Source: Thalassospira sp. (GTDB taxonomy: Bacteria; Pseudomonadota; Alphaproteobacteria; Rhodospirillales; Thalassospiraceae). From it: a DNA stretch of 64,000 nucleotides. The stretch lies in contig NZ_JAUYHK010000014.1 of NCBI RefSeq assembly GCF_030690045.1, forward strand, positions 124,001 to 188,000, written 5' to 3'. The notes under the pieces are model-generated. The model saw only the letters and a program-made list of their open reading frames with translations. It was not told the DNA's origin and did no database searches. This document shows positions 17,240-26,241 of this stretch, in pieces. The position numbers were made by a program, and so were the translations under genes. Numbering within the stretch: position 1 is the first letter of the stretch; every line of letters begins with the position of its first letter.

Positions 17240-20200
17240 ATGGCCTCGTTTGACCAAAAACCGACCCGATCAACACCCGCATCCTCTGGTAAATGGCAGT
17301 TCTGGGTGGACCGTGGCGGCACGTTTACCGACATTGTGGCGCGGTCGCCCGAAGGCGAACTGATCACCCACAAATTACTGTCGGAAAACCCGGAACGTTA
17401 TAACGACGCCGCCATTCAGGGCATTCGCGAATTGTTGAATGTGCCCGATGGCGCGGCCATCCCGGCCGATAAAATCGAAGCCGTTAAAATGGGCACCACC
17501 GTTGCCACCAATGCCTTGCTGGAACGCAAGGGCGACCGCACGGTTCTGGTAACGACCACCGGTTTCCGCGATGCGTTGCGCATTGCCTATCAGAACCGGC
17601 CGCGCCTGTTTGACCGCAATATCAAATTGCCGGAATTGCTCTATGAACGGGTGATCGAGGCATCCGAACGCTTTAACGCCCAGGGCGAGGAACTGACACC
17701 GCTGGATCAGGCAGCACTGCGCGCCGATCTGCAATCAGCCTATGATGATGGTATCCGGTCCTGTGCGATCGTTTTCATGCATGGTTATCGTTACACCGCC
17801 CATGAAAATGCCGCCGCCGCCATCGCACGCGAAACCGGCTTTACCCAGATTTCAGTCAGCCACGCCGTCAGCCCGTTGATGAAACTGGTATCACGCGGCG
17901 ATACCACGGTGGTCGATGCCTATTTGTCGCCGATCCTGCGCCGTTATGTCGATCAGGTCGCATCGCAACTGGGCGGTGTGAAACTGATGTTCATGCAGTC
18001 CAATGGCGGCCTGACCGACGCCAACAAGTTTCAGGGCAAGGATGCCATCCTGTCGGGTCCGGCGGGCGGTGTTGTCGGCATGGTGCGCACGGCTGAAATG
18101 GATGGTTTTGGCAAGATCATCGGGTTTGATATGGGGGGTACATCGACCGACGTTTCGCATTATGACGGCGAATATGAACGCGATTTTGAAACCCAGGTTG
18201 CCGGGGTGCGGATGCGTGCCCCGATGATGAAAATCCATACTGTGGCCGCAGGTGGCGGATCGATCCTGCATTTTGACGGGGCGCGGTTCCGCGTCGGCCC
18301 GGACAGTGCCGGGGCCAATCCGGGACCGGCGGCCTATCGTCGGGGCGGTCCGTTGGCGGTAACCGATATCAATGTCATGCTGGGCAAGGTACAGCCGGAA
18401 TTCTTCCCGCATGTTTTCGGCCCCGATGGCAACGAACCCCTTGATGCCGATGCGGTCAAAAAGGGTTTTGCCGAGATGGCGGCAAAGATCAAAACCGCGA
18501 CCGGCAATGATATGAGCGCCGAAGAAGTTGCCGAAGGATTTTTGCGCATCGCAGTTGAAAACATGGCCAATGCGATCAAACAGATTTCGGTTCAGCGCGG
18601 TTATGACGTGACCGATTATGTCTTGCAGTGTTTTGGCGGGGCGGGCGGGCAACATGCCTGTCAGGTGGCCGATACGCTGGGCATGACGCGGGTGTTTGTG
18701 CATCCGTTTGCGGGTGTTTTGTCGGCCTATGGCATGGGCCTTGCCGATATTCGCGCCATGCGCGAACGCGCAGTTGAAAGCCGCCTTGAAGAAGATGGCC
18801 TTGCCGGTCTGGATGAAAAACTGGACGAACTCGCGGCCGAAGCCCGCCTTGAATTGCGTGAACAGGGAATTTTCGAGGATAAAACCACCATCCTCAAAAA
18901 ACTGCATCTGCGCTATGAAGGGACCGACACCGCCCTGATCATTGATTTTGGCAAAAAAGCCGATATCGAAGACGCCTTTGCCACCCAGTACAAGCAGCGT
19001 TACGGCTTTACCATGCCGGAAAAACCGCTGGTGGTTGAGGCCGTCGCGGTCGAGGCGATTGGCGCAACCGAAAGCCCGGCCGATGGCGGGGCCGAGGCCG
19101 AAGGAACCAATATCGTCACAAATCCGCTGGCGACCTGCAAGGTGGTGTTCGACGGCAAACCGTCCGACACGCCGTTTTACAAACGCGAAGACATGGCACC
19201 GGGGGCGACCGTGCGCGGTCCGGCGGTGATTGTCGAGGCGGTGGGGACAACCGTGGTTGATCCGGGCTGGGAAGCACGGATGAATGGCCGTCATCATCTG
19301 GTCTTGACCCGTGTCGTGCCGATGAAACGCATGGAAGCAATTGGTACGGCGGCTGACCCGGTGATGCTCGAAGTCTTCAACAATCTGTTCATGAATATTG
19401 CCGAACAGATGGGCGTCACACTCGCCAATACCTCCTATTCGGTCAATATCAAGGAACGGCTTGATTTCTCCTGTGCGTTGTTTGATCAGGAAGGCCTTCT
19501 GATCGCCAATGCACCGCATATGCCCGTGCATCTGGGATCGATGGGGGAATCGGTTCAGGCGGTGATGCGCAAGAATGCCGGCAAGATGAAATCCGGCGAT
19601 GTCTATATGCTGAACGATCCCTATAATGGCGGCACACATTTGCCCGACATCACCCTGATCACCCCGGTGTTTGGCGGCGATGGCAAGGATATTTTGTTCT
19701 ATGTCGCCTCGCGCGGCCATCATGCCGATGTTGGCGGGATTACGCCCGGTTCGATGGCACCCAATTCCCGCGTGTTGGATGAAGAAGGCGTTCTGATCGA
19801 CAATTTCAAACTGGTTGATCAGGGCAAATTCGACGAGGCGGGCCTGACCGCATTGCTGGAAGGGGCGACATACCCGGCCCGCAACCCGTATCAGAACATC
19901 GCCGATCTGCGGGCACAGATTGCGGCCAATGAAAAGGGCGTGCAGGAACTGCGCAAGATGGTTGATCATTTCGGGCTGGATGTTGTCCATGCCTATATGG
20001 GGCATGTGCAGGACAATGCCGAAGAAAGTGTGCGCCGGGTGATTGAAGGCCTGAAAGACGGGGCCTTTGAATATGAAATGGATAATGGCGCGGTGGTGAA
20101 GGTCAAAGTAACCATTGATCGGCCCAACCGCTCAGCCACCGTTGATTTCACCGGGACTTCAGCCCAATTGGACAATAATTTCAACGCACCTTCGGCGGTG

Positions 20201-20881
20201 ACACGCGCAGCGGTGCTGTATGTCTTCCGGACTTTGGTCGATGATGACATTCCGCTGAATGCCGGGTGTCTGAAACCGGTCAATCTGATTGTGCCCGAAG
20301 GTTCGATGCTTAATCCGGTTTATCCGGCAGCCGTGGTGGCGGGCAATGTTGAAACCAGCATGCATGTCACCGATACGCTCTATGCCGCCCTTGGCGTGAT
20401 GTCGGGTTCGCAGGGCACGATGAACAATTTCACCTGGGGCAATGATACGCACCAGTATTATGAAACCATCTGTGGTGGCACCGGGGCCGGGCCGGATTAT
20501 GACGGGACCAGTGCGGTGCATTCGCATATGACCAATTCCCGCCTGACCGATCCCGAAGTGCTGGAATGGCGCTTCCCGGTCCTGCTCGAAAGCTTTGGCA
20601 TTCGCGAAGGCTCAGGCGGCAATGGCAAATTCCGGGGTGGCAACGGCACGTTGCGCCGGGTGCGCTTCCTTGAAAAAATGACCGCATCCATCCTGTCAAA
20701 CCACCGCCGGGTGCCGGTTCAGGCCGTGGCGGGGGGTGAGCCGGGCCAGTTGGGCCGCAATGCGGTGGAGCGCGCCAATGGCACGCTTGAAATTCTGCAA
20801 GGTACGGATGGTACGGAAATGTATCCCGGCGATGTCTTCATCATCGAAACGCCGGGCGGCGGGGGCTATGGCAAGGCTTAG
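17240..20881 (+). CDS. Fused hydantoinase/5-oxoprolinase (HyuA-HyuB)
   Basis: Cytoplasmic ATP-dependent cyclic amide hydrolase of 1213 residues joining both subunits seen separately in many bacteria. The N-terminal HyuA half has the ASKHA-type phosphate loop [11 protein letters not shown] (about 23-33), the second phosphate motif [11 protein letters not shown] and the [15 protein letters not shown] region. The HyuB half begins near residue 690 ([20 protein letters not shown]) and includes [17 protein letters not shown] and ends PGGGGYGK. This is the organisation of eukaryotic 5-oxoprolinase. AAGGAG lies 9 nt before the ATG at 17240, which rules out the ATG at 17219. Substrate (5-oxoproline versus hydantoins) remains open. 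The preceding TRAP genes probably supply it. Confidence 0.93.
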   Translation: MASFDQKPTRSTPASSGKWQFWVDRGGTFTDIVARSPEGELITHKLLSENPERYNDAAIQGIRELLNVPDGAAIPADKIEAVKMGTTVATNALLERKGDRTVLVTTTGFRDALRIAYQNRPRLFDRNIKLPELLYERVIEASERFNAQGEELTPLDQAALRADLQSAYDDGIRSCAIVFMHGYRYTAHENAAAAIARETGFTQISVSHAVSPLMKLVSRGDTTVVDAYLSPILRRYVDQVASQLGGVKLMFMQSNGGLTDANKFQGKDAILSGPAGGVVGMVRTAEMDGFGKIIGFDMGGTSTDVSHYDGEYERDFETQVAGVRMRAPMMKIHTVAAGGGSILHFDGARFRVGPDSAGANPGPAAYRRGGPLAVTDINVMLGKVQPEFFPHVFGPDGNEPLDADAVKKGFAEMAAKIKTATGNDMSAEEVAEGFLRIAVENMANAIKQISVQRGYDVTDYVLQCFGGAGGQHACQVADTLGMTRVFVHPFAGVLSAYGMGLADIRAMRERAVESRLEEDGLAGLDEKLDELAAEARLELREQGIFEDKTTILKKLHLRYEGTDTALIIDFGKKADIEDAFATQYKQRYGFTMPEKPLVVEAVAVEAIGATESPADGGAEAEGTNIVTNPLATCKVVFDGKPSDTPFYKREDMAPGATVRGPAVIVEAVGTTVVDPGWEARMNGRHHLVLTRVVPMKRMEAIGTAADPVMLEVFNNLFMNIAEQMGVTLANTSYSVNIKERLDFSCALFDQEGLLIANAPHMPVHLGSMGESVQAVMRKNAGKMKSGDVYMLNDPYNGGTHLPDITLITPVFGGDGKDILFYVASRGHHADVGGITPGSMAPNSRVLDEEGVLIDNFKLVDQGKFDEAGLTALLEGATYPARNPYQNIADLRAQIAANEKGVQELRKMVDHFGLDVVHAYMGHVQDNAEESVRRVIEGLKDGAFEYEMDNGAVVKVKVTIDRPNRSATVDFTGTSAQLDNNFNAPSAVTRAAVLYVFRTLVDDDIPLNAGCLKPVNLIVPEGSMLNPVYPAAVVAGNVETSMHVTDTLYAALGVMSGSQGTMNNFTWGNDTHQYYETICGGTGAGPDYDGTSAVHSHMTNSRLTDPEVLEWRFPVLLESFGIREGSGGNGKFRGGNGTLRRVRFLEKMTASILSNHRRVPVQAVAGGEPGQLGRNAVERANGTLEILQGTDGTEMYPGDVFIIETPGGGGYGKA

Positions 20882-20940
20882 CCTTGCCCGACCCGGGACC
20901 CGTACGTTACCCAACAGGAAGCTCCCTGTTAAACTTGACT

Positions 20941-20966
20941 CGCCCGGGAAACCGGGCGGGTTTTTC
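20941..20966 (+). terminator. Terminator of the TRAP/oxoprolinase operon
   Basis: CGCCCGG-GAAA-CCGGGCG, a GC stem with a GNRA-like tetraloop, is followed by GGTTTTT. A weaker palindrome (AACAGG-AAGCTC-CCTGTT) lies just upstream at 20913-20930. Confidence 0.9.
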
Positions 20967-21045
20967 ATTGGTAGATTTAATGTGGATATTTTCTTCTTTG
21001 GGGCCAAAGATTGGCCTATATTGAAATATCAAACATGGGGGTGAA

Positions 21046-21273
21046 ATGCCGACAATCAAGGATTTCGGCGGGTTTCGGATTTACATGTATTTTGGGGGTC
21101 ACAATCCACCTCATATCCATGTGATTGGCCCGGATTTCAGTGCAAAGATGCGGATTGGGGATGCTGGTGTTTTCGCGGGAACCTTGCCGGGGAAAGTGGA
21201 GAAACAGGCGTCGGCATATGTTCTGGTACATGCCGCAGAATTGGATGACCTTTGGAACAAGTATAATGGCTGA
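21046..21273 (+). CDS. DUF4160 domain protein
   Basis: 75 residues matching the compact DUF4160 pattern: TIKDFGGFRIYMYFGGHNPPHIHV, a conserved PPHIHV core, and the acidic C-terminus VLVHAAELDDLWNKYN. The function is unknown. It is followed after 6 bp by a DUF2442 protein, and the two families commonly sit together in bacterial genomes, often in a form resembling toxin-antitoxin modules. Start ATG preceded by GGGGTGAA. No signal peptide. Confidence 0.8.
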   Translation: MPTIKDFGGFRIYMYFGGHNPPHIHVIGPDFSAKMRIGDAGVFAGTLPGKVEKQASAYVLVHAAELDDLWNKYNG

Positions 21274-21279
21274 ACGGAT

Positions 21280-21792
21280 ATGGATATGAAGCGTCTCGCA
21301 AGAGTCTCGACATCGGATAAGCCCTTTACCCTGATCCTGAAATGGGAAGATGGTGCAGAGCAGGTTGCCGATTTGTCCGGGTTGATTTCGCTATCCCGCC
21401 ATTTTGCCGTTTTTGCCGATGACCCGGATGCCTTTGCAAGGGTGCGTGTCATCAATTGGGGGCACGGCCTTGAATGGGAAAACGGCCTTGATTACAGTAC
21501 TGAAAACCTTTCGCGGATCGCCGATGAACAGGCAGAAGAAGATGGTCGTGCGCTTATTGAGGATTTTCAAAACTGTTTCAAGTTGACCAATGAACAGGTC
21601 GGATTGGCTTTGGGGTACAAAGTCAGCCAAATCAAAAACTTCAAGGCAGGTGTTTCACCTGTTAATCCGGCAGTGCGTATTGCCATTCATACCATGAAAC
21701 AGGAACCGACGGTGCTTTATGCCCGTATGAGACGCGATTCTGAAACAGGGCATTTCCAAAAGCCGGTTCCCAAAACGATTGCCGGATCGTGA
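21280..21792 (+). CDS. DUF2442 domain protein with C-terminal HTH-like segment
   Basis: 170 residues. The first 85 match DUF2442 (LILKWEDGAEQVADLSGLI and RVINWGHGLEWENGLDYS). The remainder has ALGYKVSQIKNFKAGVSPVNPAVRIAIHTM, which reads like a DNA-binding helix-turn-helix. Such a tail would suit an autoregulating partner of the DUF4160 protein 6 bp upstream. GGATATG precedes the ATG at 21280; the second codon is also followed by an in-frame ATG. No known catalytic motif. The pair lies at the edge of a stretch of unrecognised genes. Confidence 0.75.
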   Translation: MDMKRLARVSTSDKPFTLILKWEDGAEQVADLSGLISLSRHFAVFADDPDAFARVRVINWGHGLEWENGLDYSTENLSRIADEQAEEDGRALIEDFQNCFKLTNEQVGLALGYKVSQIKNFKAGVSPVNPAVRIAIHTMKQEPTVLYARMRRDSETGHFQKPVPKTIAGS

Positions 21793-21813
21793 CGTGCAAG
21801 CGGCTTTAAGTGT

Positions 21814-22722
21814 TCAAACGATTGCATTTCCGTCATTGCCAGCATTCCCGCCATAACGTCCCCATGTAAATGACCGCGCCGTTGCGGCAAAAAACCAGAA
21901 CACCAGACTGAACAATGCATAGATCAAATGGATCAGGACATCGATCCCTTTCCGCACTTGCAGGATCGCGGGTTTGTTGTTTTGAACCAGTACGATTGCG
22001 ATCAGGGCGAAAAGCATATAGCCGATTTCGTCCGAGGTATCATCCCGTGTGCCGAGATAGGCCAGAACCCCCATGGAACCGGCAGCGGCGACAGTGCCGA
22101 TCTGGCTTGCGACGAAGCTGATCTTGTCGGGGATGCTTTGGGCCTTCTGCCATTCAAGCTGCAAGGAACCGCTTGAGAACCACCCGGAGAGCCACAGGAC
22201 AAACGATGCGGCCATACCGGCAATATTGATATACAATTCCTGATGATTGTCCTGTTCGCCGACGGAGGTAGCATACCAGGTCAGGAAGGCAACGGCGACG
22301 GAAATCGCGCCTTCAAGGGACAGGGCACTGCTGACAAGGAAAATGCGCAGCATCAGGTAAACGAATTGCGCAAGGGCGACATATGAAATGTTGATGTTGG
22401 TCGGGTTGATATCAATTGTGGCGATGTCCATATTGCCGCCACCCTTGCGTTTGTGCCGGGTATAGGCATAAAGGGCTGCCATGATAAGGGATCTGATCTT
22501 TGGGGCAGTCGTCTGGTCTGGCAGTTCAAGCTGCCAGCCGGAACTGCCGGTTTCCGACAATCCTGCAATCATTTCCAGAAGCACATTTTGCAGGTCCTGC
22601 GCCGGGCTGAGTCCTGTCGTGCCAAAGGCGGAGTTGCCGGGTTGCTGGTGCCACATTTCGATAGCTTTGAGCAAAACTTCCAGATCGGACACTTTTTCCG
22701 TTTTTGTTTCGACATAGGGCAT
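21814..22722 (-). CDS. Unrecognised polytopic membrane protein
   Basis: 302 residues that I do not recognise. The first 90 are soluble (LLKAIEMWHQQPGNSAFGTT, LQNVLLEMIAGL) followed by a basic stretch (YTRHKRKGGG). The rest holds about six hydrophobic segments: around 112-135, 140-152, 165-182, 207-224, 235-248 and 266-282. The C-terminus is Gly/Asn-rich. GGGAG lies 7 nt before the ATG. It follows the 174-residue gene at 22783 by 60 bp on the same strand, probably as one operon. Membrane localisation is supported; function is not. Confidence 0.7.
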   Translation of the reverse strand: MPYVETKTEKVSDLEVLLKAIEMWHQQPGNSAFGTTGLSPAQDLQNVLLEMIAGLSETGSSGWQLELPDQTTAPKIRSLIMAALYAYTRHKRKGGGNMDIATIDINPTNINISYVALAQFVYLMLRIFLVSSALSLEGAISVAVAFLTWYATSVGEQDNHQELYINIAGMAASFVLWLSGWFSSGSLQLEWQKAQSIPDKISFVASQIGTVAAAGSMGVLAYLGTRDDTSDEIGYMLFALIAIVLVQNNKPAILQVRKGIDVLIHLIYALFSLVFWFFAATARSFTWGRYGGNAGNDGNAIV

Positions 22723-22782
22723 GTGATTCTCCCGACAGCAAATGTGTTTGGGTGATGGTCCTGATATTTGTTCCGGTCGGTG

Positions 22783-23307
22783 TTACCGGAATGCGGCGGC
22801 GAAATTGTCAAGCCAGGCCTCAAAGGCACTGGTATCGATGGTCATCAGATCGTCTTGCGACCGGATTTTGACTTTCGGGGCGATCATGGTTTGACTGCCA
22901 CCCGTCATCAGAACGGAATTGACAAGGTTGCCAACGGAAACTTCCAGATTCTGGTCCATTTTCGTCTGGGTTTGATCGACGGCAATCAGGGCCTTTTGAT
23001 TGACCAGTGCGGCGTTTTTGATGAAGGCCTGACGCTCTTGCGCCAGAGTGTCAAACAACTGATGCAGGGATGACAGCGCCAGACTGAACGAAGCCGTTAC
23101 AGCCTGCGCATTGCGCAGCACGACAAGGGCATCGGATGATGTGCTGCCGTCCGATGGTTTGCCCGGTGGCTCGGTGCTTGCCACCAGTGCCATGACCGTA
23201 TCAAGCGAGGCCGTGATGCGTTTAAGCATCGAATCCGTACATAACTTTGTCACGCTGCTTTTGTAACTGTCGATAATGGATTGCAGCGTCATCTGGAACT
23301 GGTCCAT
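22783..23307 (-). CDS. Unrecognised helical soluble protein
   Basis: 174 residues, mostly helical and without signal peptide or membrane span. It contains long amphipathic stretches (LQSIIDSYKSSVTKLCTDSMLKR and LSSLHQLFDTLAQERQAFIKNAA) that could form a coiled coil. The C-terminal part ends IDTSAFEAWLDNFAAAFR. AAGGA lies 9 nt before the ATG. It heads a two-gene unit with the membrane protein at 21814. I do not assign a family. The pairing of a helical cytoplasmic partner with a membrane protein is what can be said. Confidence 0.65.
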   Translation of the reverse strand: MDQFQMTLQSIIDSYKSSVTKLCTDSMLKRITASLDTVMALVASTEPPGKPSDGSTSSDALVVLRNAQAVTASFSLALSSLHQLFDTLAQERQAFIKNAALVNQKALIAVDQTQTKMDQNLEVSVGNLVNSVLMTGGSQTMIAPKVKIRSQDDLMTIDTSAFEAWLDNFAAAFR

Positions 23308-23444
23308 GCCCTTTATCCTTCCGGCAAATCGCGTAACCGGATCAAGGACGTCGGGAATATTGTTTCGTGACGTGATATGTCTGATTTTTGACGGGTATTG
23401 TTGTCATCTGTCATGTTTTTCAGCCGGAACACGCCTCATAATCC

Positions 23445-24848
23445 TCATTGATCCCCCCGCGCCGCCAACAGAGCATCGCGCCGGTCATCAATGCCCAGCA
23501 ACCCGGCCGGGCGCAGCATCAGCACAAGTGCGAGCAAGCCAAACACCGCGACATCGCGGTAAGGATCGCCGAAATAGCCGGTCCACAGGCTTTCAAGCAA
23601 ACCAATCAATATCCCGCCCAGCCACGCGCCGCGCAGATGGCCAATCCCGCCCAGAATGGCGGCTGTCAGGGCCTTGAAGCCAAACAATGTGCCGGAATGA
23701 AAATTGATCACGCCATAACGCAGGGCCAGCAAACAGCCGGTCAGACCGCATAAAATCCCGGCAAGGATAAAGGTTTGCGCCTCGATCCTTTGCGGGCGAA
23801 TGCCACACAGGGCAGCGGCAAGGCGGTCCTGGCTGATTGCCTGCCAGCCCCGGCCAAAGGATGTTTTTTTCATCAGCCACACCAGACCGATGGCGGCGAT
23901 GATCGCCATGCCGATGGTCACAAGATCAAACCCGTGCAGCCGCACGACGAAATGATCGCCGCGCAACAGTGGAAAGGACAAATGCCACACCGGCGGCAAA
24001 TTGAAATTGCGCGATGAAATGGCAAGGCGCACCAGTTCCTGCAAAAACAATACACAGCCCAGCGACGCGACAAGGATCGCCTGACCACTGACCCGCCGTT
24101 CGGTCAATGGCGCAAACACCCAGCGCCATGTGATGTGGCTGATCCATCCACCATAAATCATCGCCATAAGGCCCGATGCCCCGACAATCACCGGTACCAG
24201 CCAGCCAATCGTGGTCGATAAAAACAAACTGGTCAGAACGGTGGCCAGCGCCCCGGTCATCATCAATTCGCCAAAGGCCAGATTGATCCGCCGGATCAAG
24301 CCGTAAATCAGGGTAAAGGCCAGCGCCATCATCCCGTAAACCGCCCCGCGTGACAGGCCATGAAGGGTCAGTTGCAGGCCATAGGCAGCCTTAAGGCCGA
24401 TATCATAACCGGGAAGTGCGGCTTCAAGACTTTGCGTATCATAGGATGCGAGGGCCTCCCCGCCGATGCGATTAAGCCAGAAGCGGGTCAGCAAGGCCAG
24501 ATGGGTGGTCGAAACCGGGCCGAACCGCGTGGTTTCAATCCCGGTCAGGGCCGGGCGGGCACCGGGGGCGGCATCACTTGCAAAAAAACAGGTGATGGCA
24601 TGGGTTTGCGATGTGTCGGGAATGTCGTCGGTTACGGACGGAATGAGGTGATAATGCAGGGTGATGTTGCTGCCGGGGCCGGTATCGGGCAATTGTGTGA
24701 TCAGATGCAGCTTCGTTCCGGCTTCCTCGATCCCCGGCAGGGCTAGGCGACAGATATTGAACATATAAGGATCGCGGTCTTCGCATCCGCCCAGCATGGG
24801 GGCAAGCAACAGTACCAGCATGATCTGAAAGAAAGCCCCTGTCCGCAC
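23445..24848 (-). CDS. Orphan LivH-type ABC permease with N-terminal lipobox-like leader
   Basis: 467 residues. The C-terminal 300 match branched-chain amino acid ABC permease LivH/Urt[34 protein letters not shown] and [23 protein letters not shown], with about eight helices. Before it lie a lipobox-like LGGC (residues 18-21, after a hydrophobic h-region) and about 130 extracytoplasmic residues including [12 protein letters not shown], so the protein is N-terminally exported. UrtB proteins have a comparable leader. No ATPase, second permease or binding-protein gene is adjacent. GTG start at 24848 with GGGGG 6 nt upstream. Its partners must be elsewhere or absent. Confidence 0.8.
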   Translation of the reverse strand: MRTGAFFQIMLVLLLAPMLGGCEDRDPYMFNICRLALPGIEEAGTKLHLITQLPDTGPGSNITLHYHLIPSVTDDIPDTSQTHAITCFFASDAAPGARPALTGIETTRFGPVSTTHLALLTRFWLNRIGGEALASYDTQSLEAALPGYDIGLKAAYGLQLTLHGLSRGAVYGMMALAFTLIYGLIRRINLAFGELMMTGALATVLTSLFLSTTIGWLVPVIVGASGLMAMIYGGWISHITWRWVFAPLTERRVSGQAILVASLGCVLFLQELVRLAISSRNFNLPPVWHLSFPLLRGDHFVVRLHGFDLVTIGMAIIAAIGLVWLMKKTSFGRGWQAISQDRLAAALCGIRPQRIEAQTFILAGILCGLTGCLLALRYGVINFHSGTLFGFKALTAAILGGIGHLRGAWLGGILIGLLESLWTGYFGDPYRDVAVFGLLALVLMLRPAGLLGIDDRRDALLAARGDQ

Positions 24849-24969
24849 GGTCGGCCCCCAAAGGAAATCAATCCTGCCATACTGCGCCAGACCGGCCTTT
24901 TTTCAAAGACGCGATACAGATGTTTTTGGCATGATGGGGCATGGTCCCTTTTATGACGGAGAAATCCCT

Positions 24970-25677
24970 ATGGCAGATGTCATCGATTATCAAATCATCG
25001 GGTCGGAAATGCAGCTGGTGGAGATTGAACTGGACCCCGGCGAAGGGGTTCGGGCCGAAGCCGGGGCGATGATGTATATGTCGGATGGCATCAATATGCA
25101 GACCAATACCGGCGGCGGGCTGTTTTCCGGGTTCAAGCGCATGTTGACCGGCGAAAGCTTTTTCATCACAAGTTTCGTTCATGAAGGATCGGGCAAGGGC
25201 CATGTCGCCTTTGCCGCCCCCTATCCGGGCAAGGTTATTGCGCTAAATCTTGCCGAATTTGGCGGCAGTATTCTGTGCCAGAAAGACGGTTTTTTATGTG
25301 CCGCAGCCGGAATTGATATCGACATTGCCTTTACCAAACGCATCGGTGCCGGTCTTTTTGGCGGTGAGGGATTTATCCTGCAACGGCTGAGCGGGGACGG
25401 CCTTGCCTTTGTCCATGCCGGGGGCACGATTGTGCGTAAGGATTTGCAGGCAGGCCAAACCTTGCGGGTCGATACCGGATCGCTGGTTGCCCTGACGCCG
25501 GGAATTGATTATGCGATCAAATTCATCGGCGGCTTTCGCAATGCCCTGTTTGGCGGCGAAGGACTTTTTGTCACCACCCTGAAAGGCCCCGGCACCGTCT
25601 GGCTGCAAAGCCTGCCCTTTGCACGGCTGGCTGACCGGATTGCGGCGGTGTTGCCCAAGGATGAGAATAAGGGCTGA
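24970..25677 (+). CDS. AIM24/TIGR00266 family protein
   Basis: 235 residues with the single TIGR00266 beta-fold: [31 protein letters not shown] at the N-terminus, [17 protein letters not shown]- and glycine-rich strands, and [25 protein letters not shown] at the C-terminus. The family includes mitochondrial AIM24; in bacteria the function is unproven. ATG 24970 preferred because GGAG lies 9 nt upstream; an ATG at 24931 would add a non-conserved 13 residues. Convergent with the Lrp gene. Confidence 0.9.
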   Translation: MADVIDYQIIGSEMQLVEIELDPGEGVRAEAGAMMYMSDGINMQTNTGGGLFSGFKRMLTGESFFITSFVHEGSGKGHVAFAAPYPGKVIALNLAEFGGSILCQKDGFLCAAAGIDIDIAFTKRIGAGLFGGEGFILQRLSGDGLAFVHAGGTIVRKDLQAGQTLRVDTGSLVALTPGIDYAIKFIGGFRNALFGGEGLFVTTLKGPGTVWLQSLPFARLADRIAAVLPKDENKG

Positions 25678-25687
25678 TTCCGGTCTG

Positions 25688-26104
25688 TCACGCAGGTCCC
25701 AAAAACAGATAGGTTTCGGTTTTGGCGACGCCGTCAAGGGCGCGGACGGTGGTGACGACCTGATGAAAATCGGCAAGGCCGGGGACCTGAATTTCGGCAA
25801 TCAAATCCCATTGTCCATTGGTGGTGTGCAGGGCGGCAAAGCCAAGGTTTTTGCGCAAGGTCGCCACCAGCGCCTTCACATTGCGATCGGCCAGTTCAAT
25901 CATCATCACGCCGCGAATGGTGCCATCGGTGGCATCATCGCGCAGGCGCACGGTAAATCCGGCAATCACGCCGCTATCGGTCAGGCGGTCCATCCGGGTT
26001 TTGACCGTGCCCGGTGCGACGTCCAAAAGCTGCGCCAGTTTCGGGACCGAGGCACGGGCATTGACCCGCAATTCGGCAATCAGGCGACGGTCGAGATCAT
26101 CCAT
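25688..26104 (-). CDS. Lrp/AsnC-family transcriptional regulator
   Basis: 138 residues: N-terminal HTH (MDDLDRRLIAELRVNARAS, KLAQLLDVAPGTVKTRMDRL) and C-terminal RAM ligand-binding domain (VMMIELADRNVKALVATLRKN). AAGGAG lies 7 nt before the ATG at 26104. The divergent neighbour is a RocB-like amidohydrolase, and the 14-bp repeats between them are placed to be this protein's operators. It probably controls amino acid (arginine-type) use. The longer in-frame extension to 26152 reads through those repeats and is not used. Confidence 0.9.
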   Translation of the reverse strand: MDDLDRRLIAELRVNARASVPKLAQLLDVAPGTVKTRMDRLTDSGVIAGFTVRLRDDATDGTIRGVMMIELADRNVKALVATLRKNLGFAALHTTNGQWDLIAEIQVPGLADFHQVVTTVRALDGVAKTETYLFLGPA

Positions 26105-26118
26105 ATGCGGGCTCCTTG

Positions 26119-26153
26119 CCGGTTTCGGCAATGATCCTTCCGGTTTCGGCAAT
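26119..26153. promoter_or_regulatory. 14-bp direct repeat, candidate Lrp operator
   Basis: CCGGTTTCGGCAAT occurs at 26119-26132 and 26140-26153, a 21-bp period, in the divergent 137-bp gap between the Lrp-type regulator and the RocB-like gene. Lrp-family proteins bind phased sites as multimers. Confidence 0.55.
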
Positions 26154-26241
26154 TTACAAATGATTTCTGCATGAAACTGCCGTTTTTATTGAAGGTTGTT
26201 CCGGCGTAATCTGCTGCCCCGATCAGGCAGGAGAGACGCCA

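Noticed and set aside
17891..20005. 704-codon open frame antisense to the oxoprolinase gene
   Set aside because: It mirrors a high-GC gene in another frame; the sequence is His/Arg/Gly-rich without domains, and the sense gene is unambiguous.
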